From contig NZ_FWXI01000023.1 in assembly GCF_900176355.1 (NCBI RefSeq), positions 28,151-92,150 of the forward strand: a stretch of 64,000 nt of DNA, written 5' to 3'. The stretch is from Sporomusa malonica. Its GTDB lineage: Bacteria > Bacillota > Negativicutes > Sporomusales > Sporomusaceae. Both the position numbers and the translations under genes were made by a program. Under the pieces are notes generated by a model that worked only from the letters and a program-made list of their open reading frames with translations, had not been told where the DNA came from and searched no databases. Below, in pieces: positions 33,936-42,864 of the stretch. The first letter of the stretch is position 1. Every line of letters begins with the position of its first letter.

Positions 33936-34952
33936 ATGTCTGTTACCATTGCAGAGGTTGCCAGGAGATCGGGTGTATCCAAAAGTACGGTATCAAGGTA
34001 TCTAAATGGTTTGTATGACCATATGGGAGCAGATACCCGTGACCGTATTGCCCAAGTTATTGCTGAGCTTGACTATCGGCCTAATACGCTGGCCCGCAGC
34101 CTCAAGCAAAAACGCACCCACACAGTAGGGGCTATTGTCGCTAATATCTTGAATCCCTTTTCTACCAGTATTATCCGGGGAATTGAAGATACGCTGCAAG
34201 AAGCCGGTTTTAACCTTATCCTGTGCAATGCCGATGATGATCCTGCCAAAGAACGTGACTATGTCAACATGCTGGCAGATAAGCAGGTTGACGGTTTAAT
34301 TATTAATACTACCGGCTGCAACAATGACCTTATTGCCCAGGTTAACCAGCATACCCCGATTGTCCTTATCGATCGAAAAGTTCCTGAGATTGGTATAGAC
34401 ACTGTGACTGTGGACAGTGCCAGTGGCGTCCGCCAGGCCATCGACCATATGGTCAGGTTAGGCCATCGCCGGATTGCCATGTTCACTCTGCCGTACGATC
34501 ACGTCAGTCCCCGCCTGGAGAGGGTACAAGCCTATCAAGCCGCTTTGGCTGACCACGGCTTGCCCTTCCGGGAAGATTGGCTGATACGTACTGGTATTGA
34601 GGAAACCGAGATTATTGCTAAATTGCAAGAACTAGTTGGCGTTGGAGCCAGGGATGATAAGCCGACAGGGATTTTTTGTGCCAATAATCTGATTACCATG
34701 TCAGTAGTTAGAGTCTTAAAAAAACTCGGGATTACTGTTCCTGCAGAAGTCAGTGTGCTTGGCTTTGATGACTGGGATTGGGCAGAACTAATTGATCCGC
34801 CGGTTACTGTTATTGCCCAGCCTGTATATGCCATGGGTAATAAAGCGGCCTCAATGCTGATAAAACGACTAAAAGCTGTACGGCCTTCCCAAAAACCGGC
34901 AACTGTTATGTTTGAGCCGGAGTTAATCAAGCGCAAGTCGTGTGGCGAGTAG
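33936..34952 (+). CDS. LacI family transcriptional regulator
   Basis: 338-residue repressor with an N-terminal LacI helix-turn-helix (TIAEVARRSGVSKSTVSRYL) and hinge, followed by a periplasmic-binding-like sensor domain (HTVGAIVANILNPFSTSIIRGIE, FDDWDWAELIDPPVTVIAQP). It starts 5 bp after kdgK. The palindrome at 32189-32221 is its probable target, giving autoregulation, with KDG or KDPG as the likely inducer (inference from KdgR systems). Confidence 0.9.
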   Translation: MSVTIAEVARRSGVSKSTVSRYLNGLYDHMGADTRDRIAQVIAELDYRPNTLARSLKQKRTHTVGAIVANILNPFSTSIIRGIEDTLQEAGFNLILCNADDDPAKERDYVNMLADKQVDGLIINTTGCNNDLIAQVNQHTPIVLIDRKVPEIGIDTVTVDSASGVRQAIDHMVRLGHRRIAMFTLPYDHVSPRLERVQAYQAALADHGLPFREDWLIRTGIEETEIIAKLQELVGVGARDDKPTGIFCANNLITMSVVRVLKKLGITVPAEVSVLGFDDWDWAELIDPPVTVIAQPVYAMGNKAASMLIKRLKAVRPSQKPATVMFEPELIKRKSCGE

Positions 34953-34959
34953 CATCAAG

Positions 34960-34990
34960 AGCTTTCCGGTATTGCCGGAAGGCTTTTTTT
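34960..34990 (+). terminator. Terminator of the KDG operon
   Basis: AGCTTTCCGG pairs with CCGGAAGGCT (34960-34984, one wobble), followed by seven or more T. Confidence 0.85.
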
Positions 34991-35067
34991 TCCTGAAATG
35001 TTTTGGTCTAATTTCCTCCTAACCTCATATACTGTTTATTGTGGTCATTAATTTAGGAGGTGGCAGG

Positions 35068-35175
35068 ATGTTAGTGCATTTTCAGTGCGGCGCCATAATG
35101 GAAGTTGATCAGGACGGAATTCATGTTTGCCCGAAATGCGGTAAAACGATTAAACCCCGCGTTTCCCGCAAGTAA
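35068..35175 (+). CDS. 35-residue zinc-ribbon microprotein
   Basis: A short frame from ATG 35068 behind TAGGAGGTGGCAGG, an excellent ribosome site. The sequence has HFQCGAIMEVDQDG and HVCPKCGKTIKP: one Cys early and a CPxCG knuckle later, like half or a degenerate rubredoxin-type zinc ribbon, with a basic tail. It ends 82 bp before tcdA and probably shares its transcript. Size and clean start make it a likely real small protein. Confidence 0.6.
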   Translation: MLVHFQCGAIMEVDQDGIHVCPKCGKTIKPRVSRK

Positions 35176-35257
35176 GCGGTGGTGGGCGGTTGACTGGTCT
35201 GGGGAATTTTGCTACACTAATAAAACGCATAGACGAATGGATGTAAAGGGTGACAAT

Positions 35258-36019
35258 ATGCTGCATGAGTTTTCCCGGACAGAACTGCTAATTGGCGCAG
35301 AGGGCCTGCAAAAACTAGCACAAAGCAAGGTAGCCGTTTTCGGTATTGGCGGAGTAGGTACTTTTGTTGTTGAAGGCTTGGTCCGCTCAGGTGTGGGCAA
35401 GTTTGTGCTGGTGGATGATGATTGTATTTGCCTGACTAATATTAACCGGCAATTACATGCAACGAGGAAGACAATCGGTAAACCTAAGGTTGAGGTAATG
35501 CGTGATCGCATTCTCGAAATAAACCCCAAGGCAGAAGTGACTATCTTTCAGGAGTTCTATCTGCCAGAGACTGCCGAGAGAATGTTTGCTGATGACTACA
35601 ATTATATCGTTGATGCCATCGATACTGTTACTGGCAAGCTTGACCTGGTTATTCGCGCAAAGGCCAGAAATATCCCGGTCATCTCCTCTATGGGAGCCGG
35701 TAATAAACTTGATCCAACCCGGTTCGAAGTGGCCGATATCTTCAAAACCTCGGTTTGTCCGCTGGCCAAAGTCATGAGGCAAGAGCTCAGGAAGCGTGGA
35801 ATCACTGCACTTAAGGTAGTCTACTCTAAGGAAGAACCACTTACGCCGATTGAAACAGAAAGTACCAGTTGTAATATTGGGTGTGTCTGCCCGCAGGGTA
35901 CAACGCGCAAATGCACAACCCGGCGCCATATTCCGGGCAGTATTGCCTTTGTGCCGTCAGTAGTTGGCCTAATCATTGCAGGCGAAGTGGTTAAGGATAT
36001 TGTTTTCGGCAGAGTGTAA
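35258..36019 (+). CDS. tcdA: tRNA threonylcarbamoyladenosine dehydratase (TcdA/ThiF-like)
   Basis: E1-like enzyme that cyclises t6A37 of tRNA to ct6A using ATP. Features: FSRTELLIGAEGLQKLAQSK, the nucleotide loop VFGIGGVGTFVVEGLVRSGV, VDDDCICLTNINRQLHA (Asp and Arg of the adenylation site), and a C-terminal cysteine group CNIGCVCPQGTTRKC. 253 residues. ATG at 35258 follows AAAGGGTGAC; the frame extends upstream to 35105 through the zinc-ribbon gene, which is clearly not part of this protein. HesA/MoeB/ThiF relatives are the alternative, but length and start motif favour TcdA. Confidence 0.87.
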   Translation: MLHEFSRTELLIGAEGLQKLAQSKVAVFGIGGVGTFVVEGLVRSGVGKFVLVDDDCICLTNINRQLHATRKTIGKPKVEVMRDRILEINPKAEVTIFQEFYLPETAERMFADDYNYIVDAIDTVTGKLDLVIRAKARNIPVISSMGAGNKLDPTRFEVADIFKTSVCPLAKVMRQELRKRGITALKVVYSKEEPLTPIETESTSCNIGCVCPQGTTRKCTTRRHIPGSIAFVPSVVGLIIAGEVVKDIVFGRV

Positions 36020-36059
36020 AAAGAAGCTTTATGGGCGAAGTGCCCATAAAGCTTCTTTT
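36019..36059. terminator. Perfect bidirectional terminator
   Basis: An 18-nt arm (36019-36036) is the exact reverse complement of 36042-36059, with a 5-nt loop, and A/T-runs at both ends. It touches the stop codons of tcdA and of the minus-strand gene. Confidence 0.9.
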
Positions 36060-36264
36060 ATTCTTTTGTTCGTTTTTGATTATATACTTCCCACGCAGTC
36101 ATGACCTTCTGCCGTGAAAACTCCAGGCGTTTGGCTGTTACCTTGCTCCCAGCTTTTTCATTATCAGCAGCTAGGTCATAGAGGGTGTTATTAAGTGAAG
36201 ATACGATGGCCGTTAAGAGTTCATGTACGGCATCTTTATTCGATTCCAATAGGATAGCCTCCAT
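36058..36264 (-). CDS. Hypothetical helical protein
   Basis: 68 residues, no family recognised. Sequence is helical and charged (MEAILLESNKDAVHELLTAI, TAKRLEFSRQKVMTAWEVYN). ATG at 36264 lies behind a GGAGG-like stretch (complement of CCTCC at 36258-36262 is too near, so the ribosome site is imperfect; AATGAATGGAGG). Convergent with tcdA. Confidence 0.5.
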   Translation of the reverse strand: MEAILLESNKDAVHELLTAIVSSLNNTLYDLAADNEKAGSKVTAKRLEFSRQKVMTAWEVYNQKRTKE

Positions 36265-36520
36265 TCATTAATTAAGTAATTAGATTGTCTGCTAACGGCA
36301 GAGCGATGTTGGTCGGCTGCAACCAGTCACCATAGATATCAATGTCATTTAGGATTATAGCGGGATATTTATGGAAATGCAATAACAAATTGTAGCATCC
36401 TAAATTGTGGTATTTCCAAATTGTAGAAAACTTAATTTTGCGAAAATATCCTGAGCTATTGCAGAGCGGAATCATCTATGTTATAGTGGGGTATATCAAA
36501 TATTGGTCATCAGCAATGGC

Positions 36521-36562
36521 GCTATGGAGCAGAATTTCTGCCCATAGCTTTTGTGTTTTTTT
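36521..36562 (+). terminator. Terminator-like hairpin upstream of nifH (first)
   Basis: GCTATGG (36521-36527) pairs with CCATAGC (36542-36548) with an inner GCAGAA/TTCTGC helix; T-rich run to 36562. No convincing gene precedes it on this strand, so a short RNA or a leader may end here. The remainder of 36265-36847 carries no gene I can support. Confidence 0.6.
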
Positions 36563-36588
36563 AGAGGAATATGACTTAAAAGCAATGA

Positions 36589-36632
36589 GGCTTATCGCAT
36601 TTATTTAATGCGGTAGGCCCTTGTCTTTTTTT
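36589..36632 (+). terminator. Terminator-like hairpin upstream of nifH (second)
   Basis: GGCTTATCGCATT (36589-36601) pairs with AATGCGGTAGGCC (36607-36619), 13 pairs including wobbles, then CTTGTCTTTTTTT. Confidence 0.65.
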
Positions 36633-36673
36633 AGCATTAGTAAGGAGGTGATGGGCTGTCTAGGATAATAAAA

Positions 36674-36706
36674 GGCTTCACGCGTATTACGAGTACTCGT
36701 GAAGCC
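36674..36706 (+). promoter_or_regulatory. Hairpin in the nifH upstream region (third)
   Basis: GGCTTCACG (36674-36682) pairs with CGTGAAGCC (36698-36706) with an inner GTA/TAC helix. No T-run follows, so it is not a terminator. About 40 nt further is TTTATT, 17 nt, TATAGT, a weak promoter match for nifH; no -24/-12 site is seen here. Confidence 0.45.
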
Positions 36707-36835
36707 AAGGCAAATCGCATTCCCCAAGTGGCGGCAAGGGTTTATTGACATGCCCAATCTCATTATAGTCGAAGCTCTACTATTTTTCAATAAACCCGCC
36801 AAAACCAAATCAGTTATTTAACAAAAAAAAATTAG

Positions 36836-37675
<840 letters not shown>

Positions 37676-37709
37676 ATCTAACTGACAATAATTTGAAGGA
37701 GTGAATGTT

Positions 37710-38036
37710 GTGATATTAATCAGAGCTATCATTAGACCGGACAAGAAAGACGAAGTACTGGCCGCATTATCAGAAGCTGGATTTAACGCTGTTACTGTTG
37801 TGGATGTTGTGGGACGTGGCAAGCAAAAGGGCATAAAAATTGGCGGTGTCGTATACGATGAAATCCCCAAATCCCTCTTGTTAATGGCTGTACGGGCAGA
37901 ATACAAGCAGGAAATTGTTAAGGTTATTATGGAAGCGGCCAAAACAGGTGAAAAGGGAGCCTATGGCGACGGCAAAATTTTTGTCAGCCCCGTTTCAGAG
38001 GTATATACCGTATCAAGCGGCATGAAAGAACTGTAA
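37710..38036 (+). CDS. nifI1: Nitrogen regulatory PII-like protein NifI1
   Basis: First of the two PII-like proteins that switch nitrogenase activity off by binding NifDK when ammonium is plentiful and release it with 2-oxoglutarate and ATP, as known from methanogens and clostridia. Residues such as IRAIIRPDKKDEVLAALSEA and GRGKQKGIKIGG show the PII fold. I take GTG 37710 as start (8 nt from AGGAG); the GTG at 37701 abuts the ribosome site. Confidence 0.93.
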   Translation: MILIRAIIRPDKKDEVLAALSEAGFNAVTVVDVVGRGKQKGIKIGGVVYDEIPKSLLLMAVRAEYKQEIVKVIMEAAKTGEKGAYGDGKIFVSPVSEVYTVSSGMKEL

Positions 38037-38052
38037 AAGGAGGGCTGGTACC

Positions 38053-38460
38053 ATGAAAGAGATTATTGCGATTGTACGCATGAATAAAACAGGTGCTACG
38101 AAGAAAGCCCTGGTAGAAGCCGGCGTGGCCGGTTTCACCGCCTTTAAGGTTATGGGGCGAGGTAAACTGATCGATGACCCAACGGTTGTGGCCGAACGGA
38201 AGGCTAAGATGATGGCCATGGCTGGTGCTGATGAGCAAGACGCCGAGATGCTGATTGATGGGTTTCTTGACGGGCACCGGTTGTTCCCCCGGCGGTTATT
38301 TACCATCCTGGCTCATGACGAAGATGTTCCTACAATTATCGAGGCTATTACGAAAGCCAACAGGACTGAGAATCAGGTGGGAGACGGAAAAATCATTGTC
38401 GTGCCGATGCTGGATGCAATCCGGGTTCGTACAGGCGAGTCCGGTGAAGAAGCAGTCTAA
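38053..38460 (+). CDS. nifI2: Nitrogen regulatory PII-like protein NifI2
   Basis: Second PII-like subunit, partner of NifI1 in a hetero-oligomer. At 135 residues it has the longer T-loop insert usual for NifI2 (region GRGKLIDDPTVVAERKAKMM, then GADEQDAEMLIDGFLDGHRL) and the C-terminal GDGKIIVVPMLDAIRVRTGE. It lies 16 bp after nifI1 with its own AAAGGAGGG site. Location between nifH and nifD is the standard clostridial/archaeal order. Confidence 0.95.
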   Translation: MKEIIAIVRMNKTGATKKALVEAGVAGFTAFKVMGRGKLIDDPTVVAERKAKMMAMAGADEQDAEMLIDGFLDGHRLFPRRLFTILAHDEDVPTIIEAITKANRTENQVGDGKIIVVPMLDAIRVRTGESGEEAV

Positions 38461-38486
38461 TAGCAAAAGTAAAGGGGGTAAGCAGC

Positions 38487-40100
38487 ATGGCTGTTACTGA
38501 AAAAGAATTACAAGAAATTCTAGACCAATATCCTTCCAAAGTCCAGAAAAACCGGAGAAAGCACATTTTAATTAAAGATAGCGGGCAACCGCCTCAAATT
38601 ATAGAAGCCAACACCCGAACTGTTCCTGGCATAATCACCAACCGCGGCTGTGCCTATGCCGGCTGTAAAGGCGTAGTGCTTGGCCCGATTAAAGATATGG
38701 TTCATATAACCCATGGTCCCATTGGTTGTGCGTACTATACCTGGGGCACGCGCCGCAATAAGGCCAAGACAGATGATCCAAGCCAGTACTTCCTCAACTA
38801 TAGCTTCTCTACAGATATGCAGGAAAGTGACATTGTGTTTGGTGGCGAAAAAAAGCTGGCAAAAGTAATTGATGATATCGTGGATATCTTTCATCCCAAG
38901 GCTATCACGGTTTCTGCTACCTGCCCGGTAGGGCTTATCGGCGACGATGTGGGCGCAGTAGCCAAAGCGGCAGAGGGCCGTCACGGCATTCCAGTACTAT
39001 CGTTTAGCTGCGAAGGTTATAAAGGCGTCAGCCAGTCTGCAGGTCATCATATTGCCAACAACATCCTTATGGACAAGGTAATCGGCGCCTCAGATATGGA
39101 AGAGGCTCCTGGCAAATATGCAATCAATATCCTCGGGGAGTATAACATCGGTGGCGATAGCTGGGAGATTGAACGAGTCCTCAAAGAAATCGGCTATACC
39201 ATTGTATCGGTTATGACTGGTGATGGGTCTTACAAAGATCTAAGAAACGCGCATACGGCAGAACTTAACCTGGTGCAGTGCCACCGCTCGATCAACTATA
39301 TTGCCGAGATGTTGGAGACCAAATATGGAACCCCGTGGCTTAAAGTGAACTTTATTGGTGTCAATGGCACCATTGATTCCCTGCGAAACATGGCTCAATA
39401 CTTTGGTGATCAGGCGCTGATTGAAAAAACCGAGGAAGTCATCGCCCGGGAAGTGGCTCGCGTTGAACCCTTGATGGATCAGTACAAAAAGATTTGCGAC
39501 GGCAAAACAGCCTTCTGCTTTGTGGGTGGCTCCCGCGGTCATCATTACCAGGGGCTCTTTGCTGAATTAGGTATCGAAACCGTATTGGCTGGCTATGAAT
39601 TTGCGCACCGGGACGACTATGAGGGGCGTGAAGTAATTCCCACTATTAAAACCGATGCTGATACCAAGAATATTCCTGAACTGCATGTTACCACTGACGA
39701 ACGGCGTTTTCGTCTGAAAGTATCCCCAGAAAAGATGGAAGAACTGAAGAAAAAGATTCCACTCAGCTATTATGCCGGTATGAATGCAGAAATGAAGGAT
39801 GGCAGTATCATTGTCGATGACCTCAATCATTTTGAGACAGAAGAGTTTATTAAGATCCTGAAACCCGATATTTTTGCCTCAGGGATTAAAGATAAATATG
39901 TGATTCAAAAGATGGGCATCCCGGCAAAACAGCTTCATTCATACGACTACAGCGGCCCTTATGCCGGTTTTAATGGCGCAGTAAATTTCGCCAGAGACGT
40001 AAGTATGGGTTTTGCTTCCCCCACCTGGAATTATATTGTTCCGCCCTGGCAGGATGAACCCCTCTTAAGCGGTACTGTAAACGAGGAAGGAGTGGCCTAA
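38487..40100 (+). CDS. nifD: Nitrogenase molybdenum-iron protein alpha chain NifD
   Basis: Alpha subunit of the MoFe protein, holding the FeMo cofactor and half the P-cluster. P-cluster cysteines lie in NRGCAYAGCKG, GPIGCAYYTW and SATCPVGLIGDD; the cofactor ligands are the Cys in LVQCHRSINY and the His in QLHSYDYSGPYAGF. 537 residues includes the clostridial insertion (about 385-445) between the usual barrel segments. The context (nifE, nifN, homocitrate synthase) supports the Mo form rather than V or Fe-only. ATG at 38487 follows AAGGGGG. Confidence 0.96.
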   Translation: MAVTEKELQEILDQYPSKVQKNRRKHILIKDSGQPPQIIEANTRTVPGIITNRGCAYAGCKGVVLGPIKDMVHITHGPIGCAYYTWGTRRNKAKTDDPSQYFLNYSFSTDMQESDIVFGGEKKLAKVIDDIVDIFHPKAITVSATCPVGLIGDDVGAVAKAAEGRHGIPVLSFSCEGYKGVSQSAGHHIANNILMDKVIGASDMEEAPGKYAINILGEYNIGGDSWEIERVLKEIGYTIVSVMTGDGSYKDLRNAHTAELNLVQCHRSINYIAEMLETKYGTPWLKVNFIGVNGTIDSLRNMAQYFGDQALIEKTEEVIAREVARVEPLMDQYKKICDGKTAFCFVGGSRGHHYQGLFAELGIETVLAGYEFAHRDDYEGREVIPTIKTDADTKNIPELHVTTDERRFRLKVSPEKMEELKKKIPLSYYAGMNAEMKDGSIIVDDLNHFETEEFIKILKPDIFASGIKDKYVIQKMGIPAKQLHSYDYSGPYAGFNGAVNFARDVSMGFASPTWNYIVPPWQDEPLLSGTVNEEGVA

Positions 40101-40101
40101 T

Positions 40102-41487
40102 ATGTTAGACTGTACACCAAAAGAGATAAAACAACGTCATGGCGCAGTAATTAACCCAGCAAAAACTTGTCAGCCTATTGGGGCCATGTACGCCGCACTC
40201 GGGATTCATAGCTGCCTGCCGCATAGTCATGGCTCGCAGGGCTGCTGTTCTTTCCATCGTATGCACCTATCCCGCCATTTCCGCGAACCAGCCATGGCAT
40301 CTACCTCAAGCTTTACCGAAGGTGCTTCAGTATTTGGCGGTGGTGCAAACCTAAAAACATCGATTAAAAACGTTTTTTCTATATATAATCCCGAGGTTAT
40401 GGCCATTCATACCACTTGTTTGACTGAGACCATCGGCGATGATATCCCCAGTATTATTAAGTCTGCTGAAGTTCCCGAAGGTAAGCTGGTCATCCACGCC
40501 AACACTCCCAGCTATCAGGGCTCCCATATTACTGGTTTTTCCAATATGACCAAAGGCATGGTTACCTATATTGCCGAGGCAACTTCTTCAGCAAAAAAGG
40601 AACAAGTAAACATCATTCCAGGGTTTGTTAATCCTGGCGATATGCGGGAGATTAAGCGGCTTGTCAAGGCGATGGGCATCAAGTTTATCATGTTCCCTGA
40701 TACTTCAGGGGTTATGGATGCGCCGATGACAGGGAAGTTTTCCATGTACCCAAAAGGCGGGGCTACTGTGGCCCAGATCAAAGACAGTGGTAATTCCAAA
40801 TTGACCCTGGCTCTTGGCCGGTTTGCCTCTAATGATGCGGCTGAAGCGCTGACGAAAAAATGTCAAGTCCCATCAACAGCCCTCAAGACGCCGATTGGTA
40901 TTAAGGCGACAGACGCCATGCTGTTAACCCTGCGCCGGGCCTTTGCCCAGGATGTGCCAGCAGAGCTTGAAGAAGAACGGGGCCAGTTAGTAGACATTAT
41001 GACAGACACCCACTTCCACTTCCATGGCAAAACAGTGGCCATCTTTGGTGATCCTGATATTGTTACAGGGCTTACTGAATTTGTCCTAAGCCTGGGTATG
41101 GTGCCACTGCACATCCTGACAGGGACACCAGGAGGCGCCATGGGTTCATCTGTCGGCAGTTTTGAAGATGACGTCAATGAGATGATATCCCAGGCCAAAA
41201 TTACGGCTAATGTTAAAGCTGGTGGGGACTTATTTACTTTACACCAGTGGATCAAGAATCAGCCAGTAGATCTTATAATTGGTAACACCTATGGCAAATA
41301 TATTGCACGCGCTGAGGACATTCCCTTAGTACGGGTCGGGTTCCCTGTCCTGGATCGCAGTGTACATTCCTATTTGCCGATTGTTGGCTATCGGGGAGCT
41401 ATGCGGCTAATTGAGAGCATCAGCGGGGCGCTCTTAGAGCGGGCTGACCGTGATGCTGCTGACGAAGATTTCGAACTTGTTATGTAA
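40102..41487 (+). CDS. nifK: Nitrogenase molybdenum-iron protein beta chain NifK
   Basis: Beta subunit of the MoFe protein. It has the P-cluster cysteines in PAKTCQPIGAMYA, HGSQGCCSFHRM and TTCLTETIGDD. At 461 residues it lacks the long N-terminal extension of proteobacterial NifK, as is usual in clostridia. ATG at 40102, one base after the nifD stop, follows GAGGAAGGAG inside nifD, so the two subunits are coupled for equal synthesis. Confidence 0.96.
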   Translation: MLDCTPKEIKQRHGAVINPAKTCQPIGAMYAALGIHSCLPHSHGSQGCCSFHRMHLSRHFREPAMASTSSFTEGASVFGGGANLKTSIKNVFSIYNPEVMAIHTTCLTETIGDDIPSIIKSAEVPEGKLVIHANTPSYQGSHITGFSNMTKGMVTYIAEATSSAKKEQVNIIPGFVNPGDMREIKRLVKAMGIKFIMFPDTSGVMDAPMTGKFSMYPKGGATVAQIKDSGNSKLTLALGRFASNDAAEALTKKCQVPSTALKTPIGIKATDAMLLTLRRAFAQDVPAELEEERGQLVDIMTDTHFHFHGKTVAIFGDPDIVTGLTEFVLSLGMVPLHILTGTPGGAMGSSVGSFEDDVNEMISQAKITANVKAGGDLFTLHQWIKNQPVDLIIGNTYGKYIARAEDIPLVRVGFPVLDRSVHSYLPIVGYRGAMRLIESISGALLERADRDAADEDFELVM

Positions 41488-41507
41488 ATAGATTGGAGGT
41501 AAAGCGC

Positions 41508-42863
41508 ATGAGCGAGACGGCTGCAGCCATTAATGCAAGAGAAGAATTTATTGCTACTAAAGGACGGCGCAAAAATACAGTAAAGTGCGATGCGGACAGC
41601 ATTGCTGGCTGTGTCAGTCAGCGGGCTTGTGTGTACTGTGGTGCCAGAGTGGTTTTAAATCCAGTTACTGATGCCATCCATCTGGTACATGGCCCAGTTG
41701 GCTGTGCTAGCTATACCTGGGACATCCGCGGCAGCCTGTCAAGTGGCTCAGAGCTTTACCGCAATAGTTTTTCTACCGACTTACGTGAACAGGATATCAT
41801 CTTCGGCGGGGAAAAGAAACTGGCCAGGACGATTGATGAACTTGTAGCAAAATACCAGCCAAAATTAGTATTTGTATATTCTACTTGCATTGTTGGTGTA
41901 ATTGGCGATGACCTAAAAGCCATATGCAAGGCAGCGGCCAGCCGCCACAATATTGAGGTCATTCCTGTAGAATCAAGCGGCTTTATTGGCAACAAATCAG
42001 CCGGTTACCGGGCAGCCTGTGAGGCATTGTTAACACTCATAGATCCGGTTGACCGGCCCGAAGCGGCCGCCAGCAAGACACTAAACTACATGGGTGATTT
42101 CAATCTGGCCGGTGAAGCCTGGATTATCAAAAACTATCTTGCCCAATTAGGTGTCAAGGTCAACACGGTGTTTACTGGCGATTCGACTAGTACTGCGCTC
42201 AAAACAGCGGCTAAGGTATCCCTTAATATTGTACAGTGTGCCGGCTCAATGAACTACCTGGCTGGCAAGCTGCAGGAACTGTACGGTATCCCTTATATGC
42301 AGGTGTCGTTTCTGGGGGTAGAGGATACATCTAACTCACTGCGCAATATTGCTGACGCGATGGGCGGCGGTGAGATCAGGGCCAGGGCTGAGGTACTTAT
42401 TCGGCGGGAGACTGATCGAGTGATGCCGGTTATCAACAAGTACCGGGAAAAGCTGGAAGGAAAAAAAGCAGCCGTCTATGTTGGTGGAGGCTTCAAGGCC
42501 ATCTCGCTGATCAAGCAATTCCGTGAAATCGGCATAGAGGTTGTGATGGTTGGTACCCAGACCGGACAGCGTGAAGACTATGAGACCATTCATGAGCTGG
42601 TTACAGATGGTACAGTCATTTTGGATGATGCCAATCCGGCAGAATTGGAACGGTTTATGACCAGCCAGGGAGCACATCTCTTGGTTGGTGGCGTCAAAGA
42701 ACGGCCGCTGGCCTATAAGCTGGGGCTGGCCTTTATTGATCATAACCATGACCGCAAACATCCCCTGAGCGGTTATGACGGTGCCATTAATTTTGCGAAG
42801 GAAGTGTACTCTACCGTGTGTTCGCCGGTATGGCGCTATACTGTCCCTAAAGGAGGTGGCTGA
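41508..42863 (+). CDS. nifE: FeMo-cofactor scaffold protein NifE
   Basis: Alpha-type subunit of the NifEN scaffold on which the cofactor precursor from NifB is matured with Mo and homocitrate. NifD-like core with cysteines in SQRACVYCGAR, GPVGCASYTW and YSTCIVGVIGDD, and the cofactor-region IVQCAGSMNYL. 451 residues. ATG at 41508 follows TTGGAGG; the TTG at 41493 is upstream of that ribosome site and not used. Confidence 0.95.
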   Translation: MSETAAAINAREEFIATKGRRKNTVKCDADSIAGCVSQRACVYCGARVVLNPVTDAIHLVHGPVGCASYTWDIRGSLSSGSELYRNSFSTDLREQDIIFGGEKKLARTIDELVAKYQPKLVFVYSTCIVGVIGDDLKAICKAAASRHNIEVIPVESSGFIGNKSAGYRAACEALLTLIDPVDRPEAAASKTLNYMGDFNLAGEAWIIKNYLAQLGVKVNTVFTGDSTSTALKTAAKVSLNIVQCAGSMNYLAGKLQELYGIPYMQVSFLGVEDTSNSLRNIADAMGGGEIRARAEVLIRRETDRVMPVINKYREKLEGKKAAVYVGGGFKAISLIKQFREIGIEVVMVGTQTGQREDYETIHELVTDGTVILDDANPAELERFMTSQGAHLLVGGVKERPLAYKLGLAFIDHNHDRKHPLSGYDGAINFAKEVYSTVCSPVWRYTVPKGGG

Positions 42864-42864
42864 T

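Noticed and set aside
36272..36608. Overlapping frames on both strands in the nifH upstream region
   Set aside because: No ribosome sites, AT-rich random composition, and the plus frame runs through a terminator-like hairpin.
36720..36760. A -24/-12 promoter for nifH at GTGGCGGCAAGGGTTTATT
   Set aside because: GG is present, but 12 nt later there is no GC; it does not match sigma-54 spacing and sequence.
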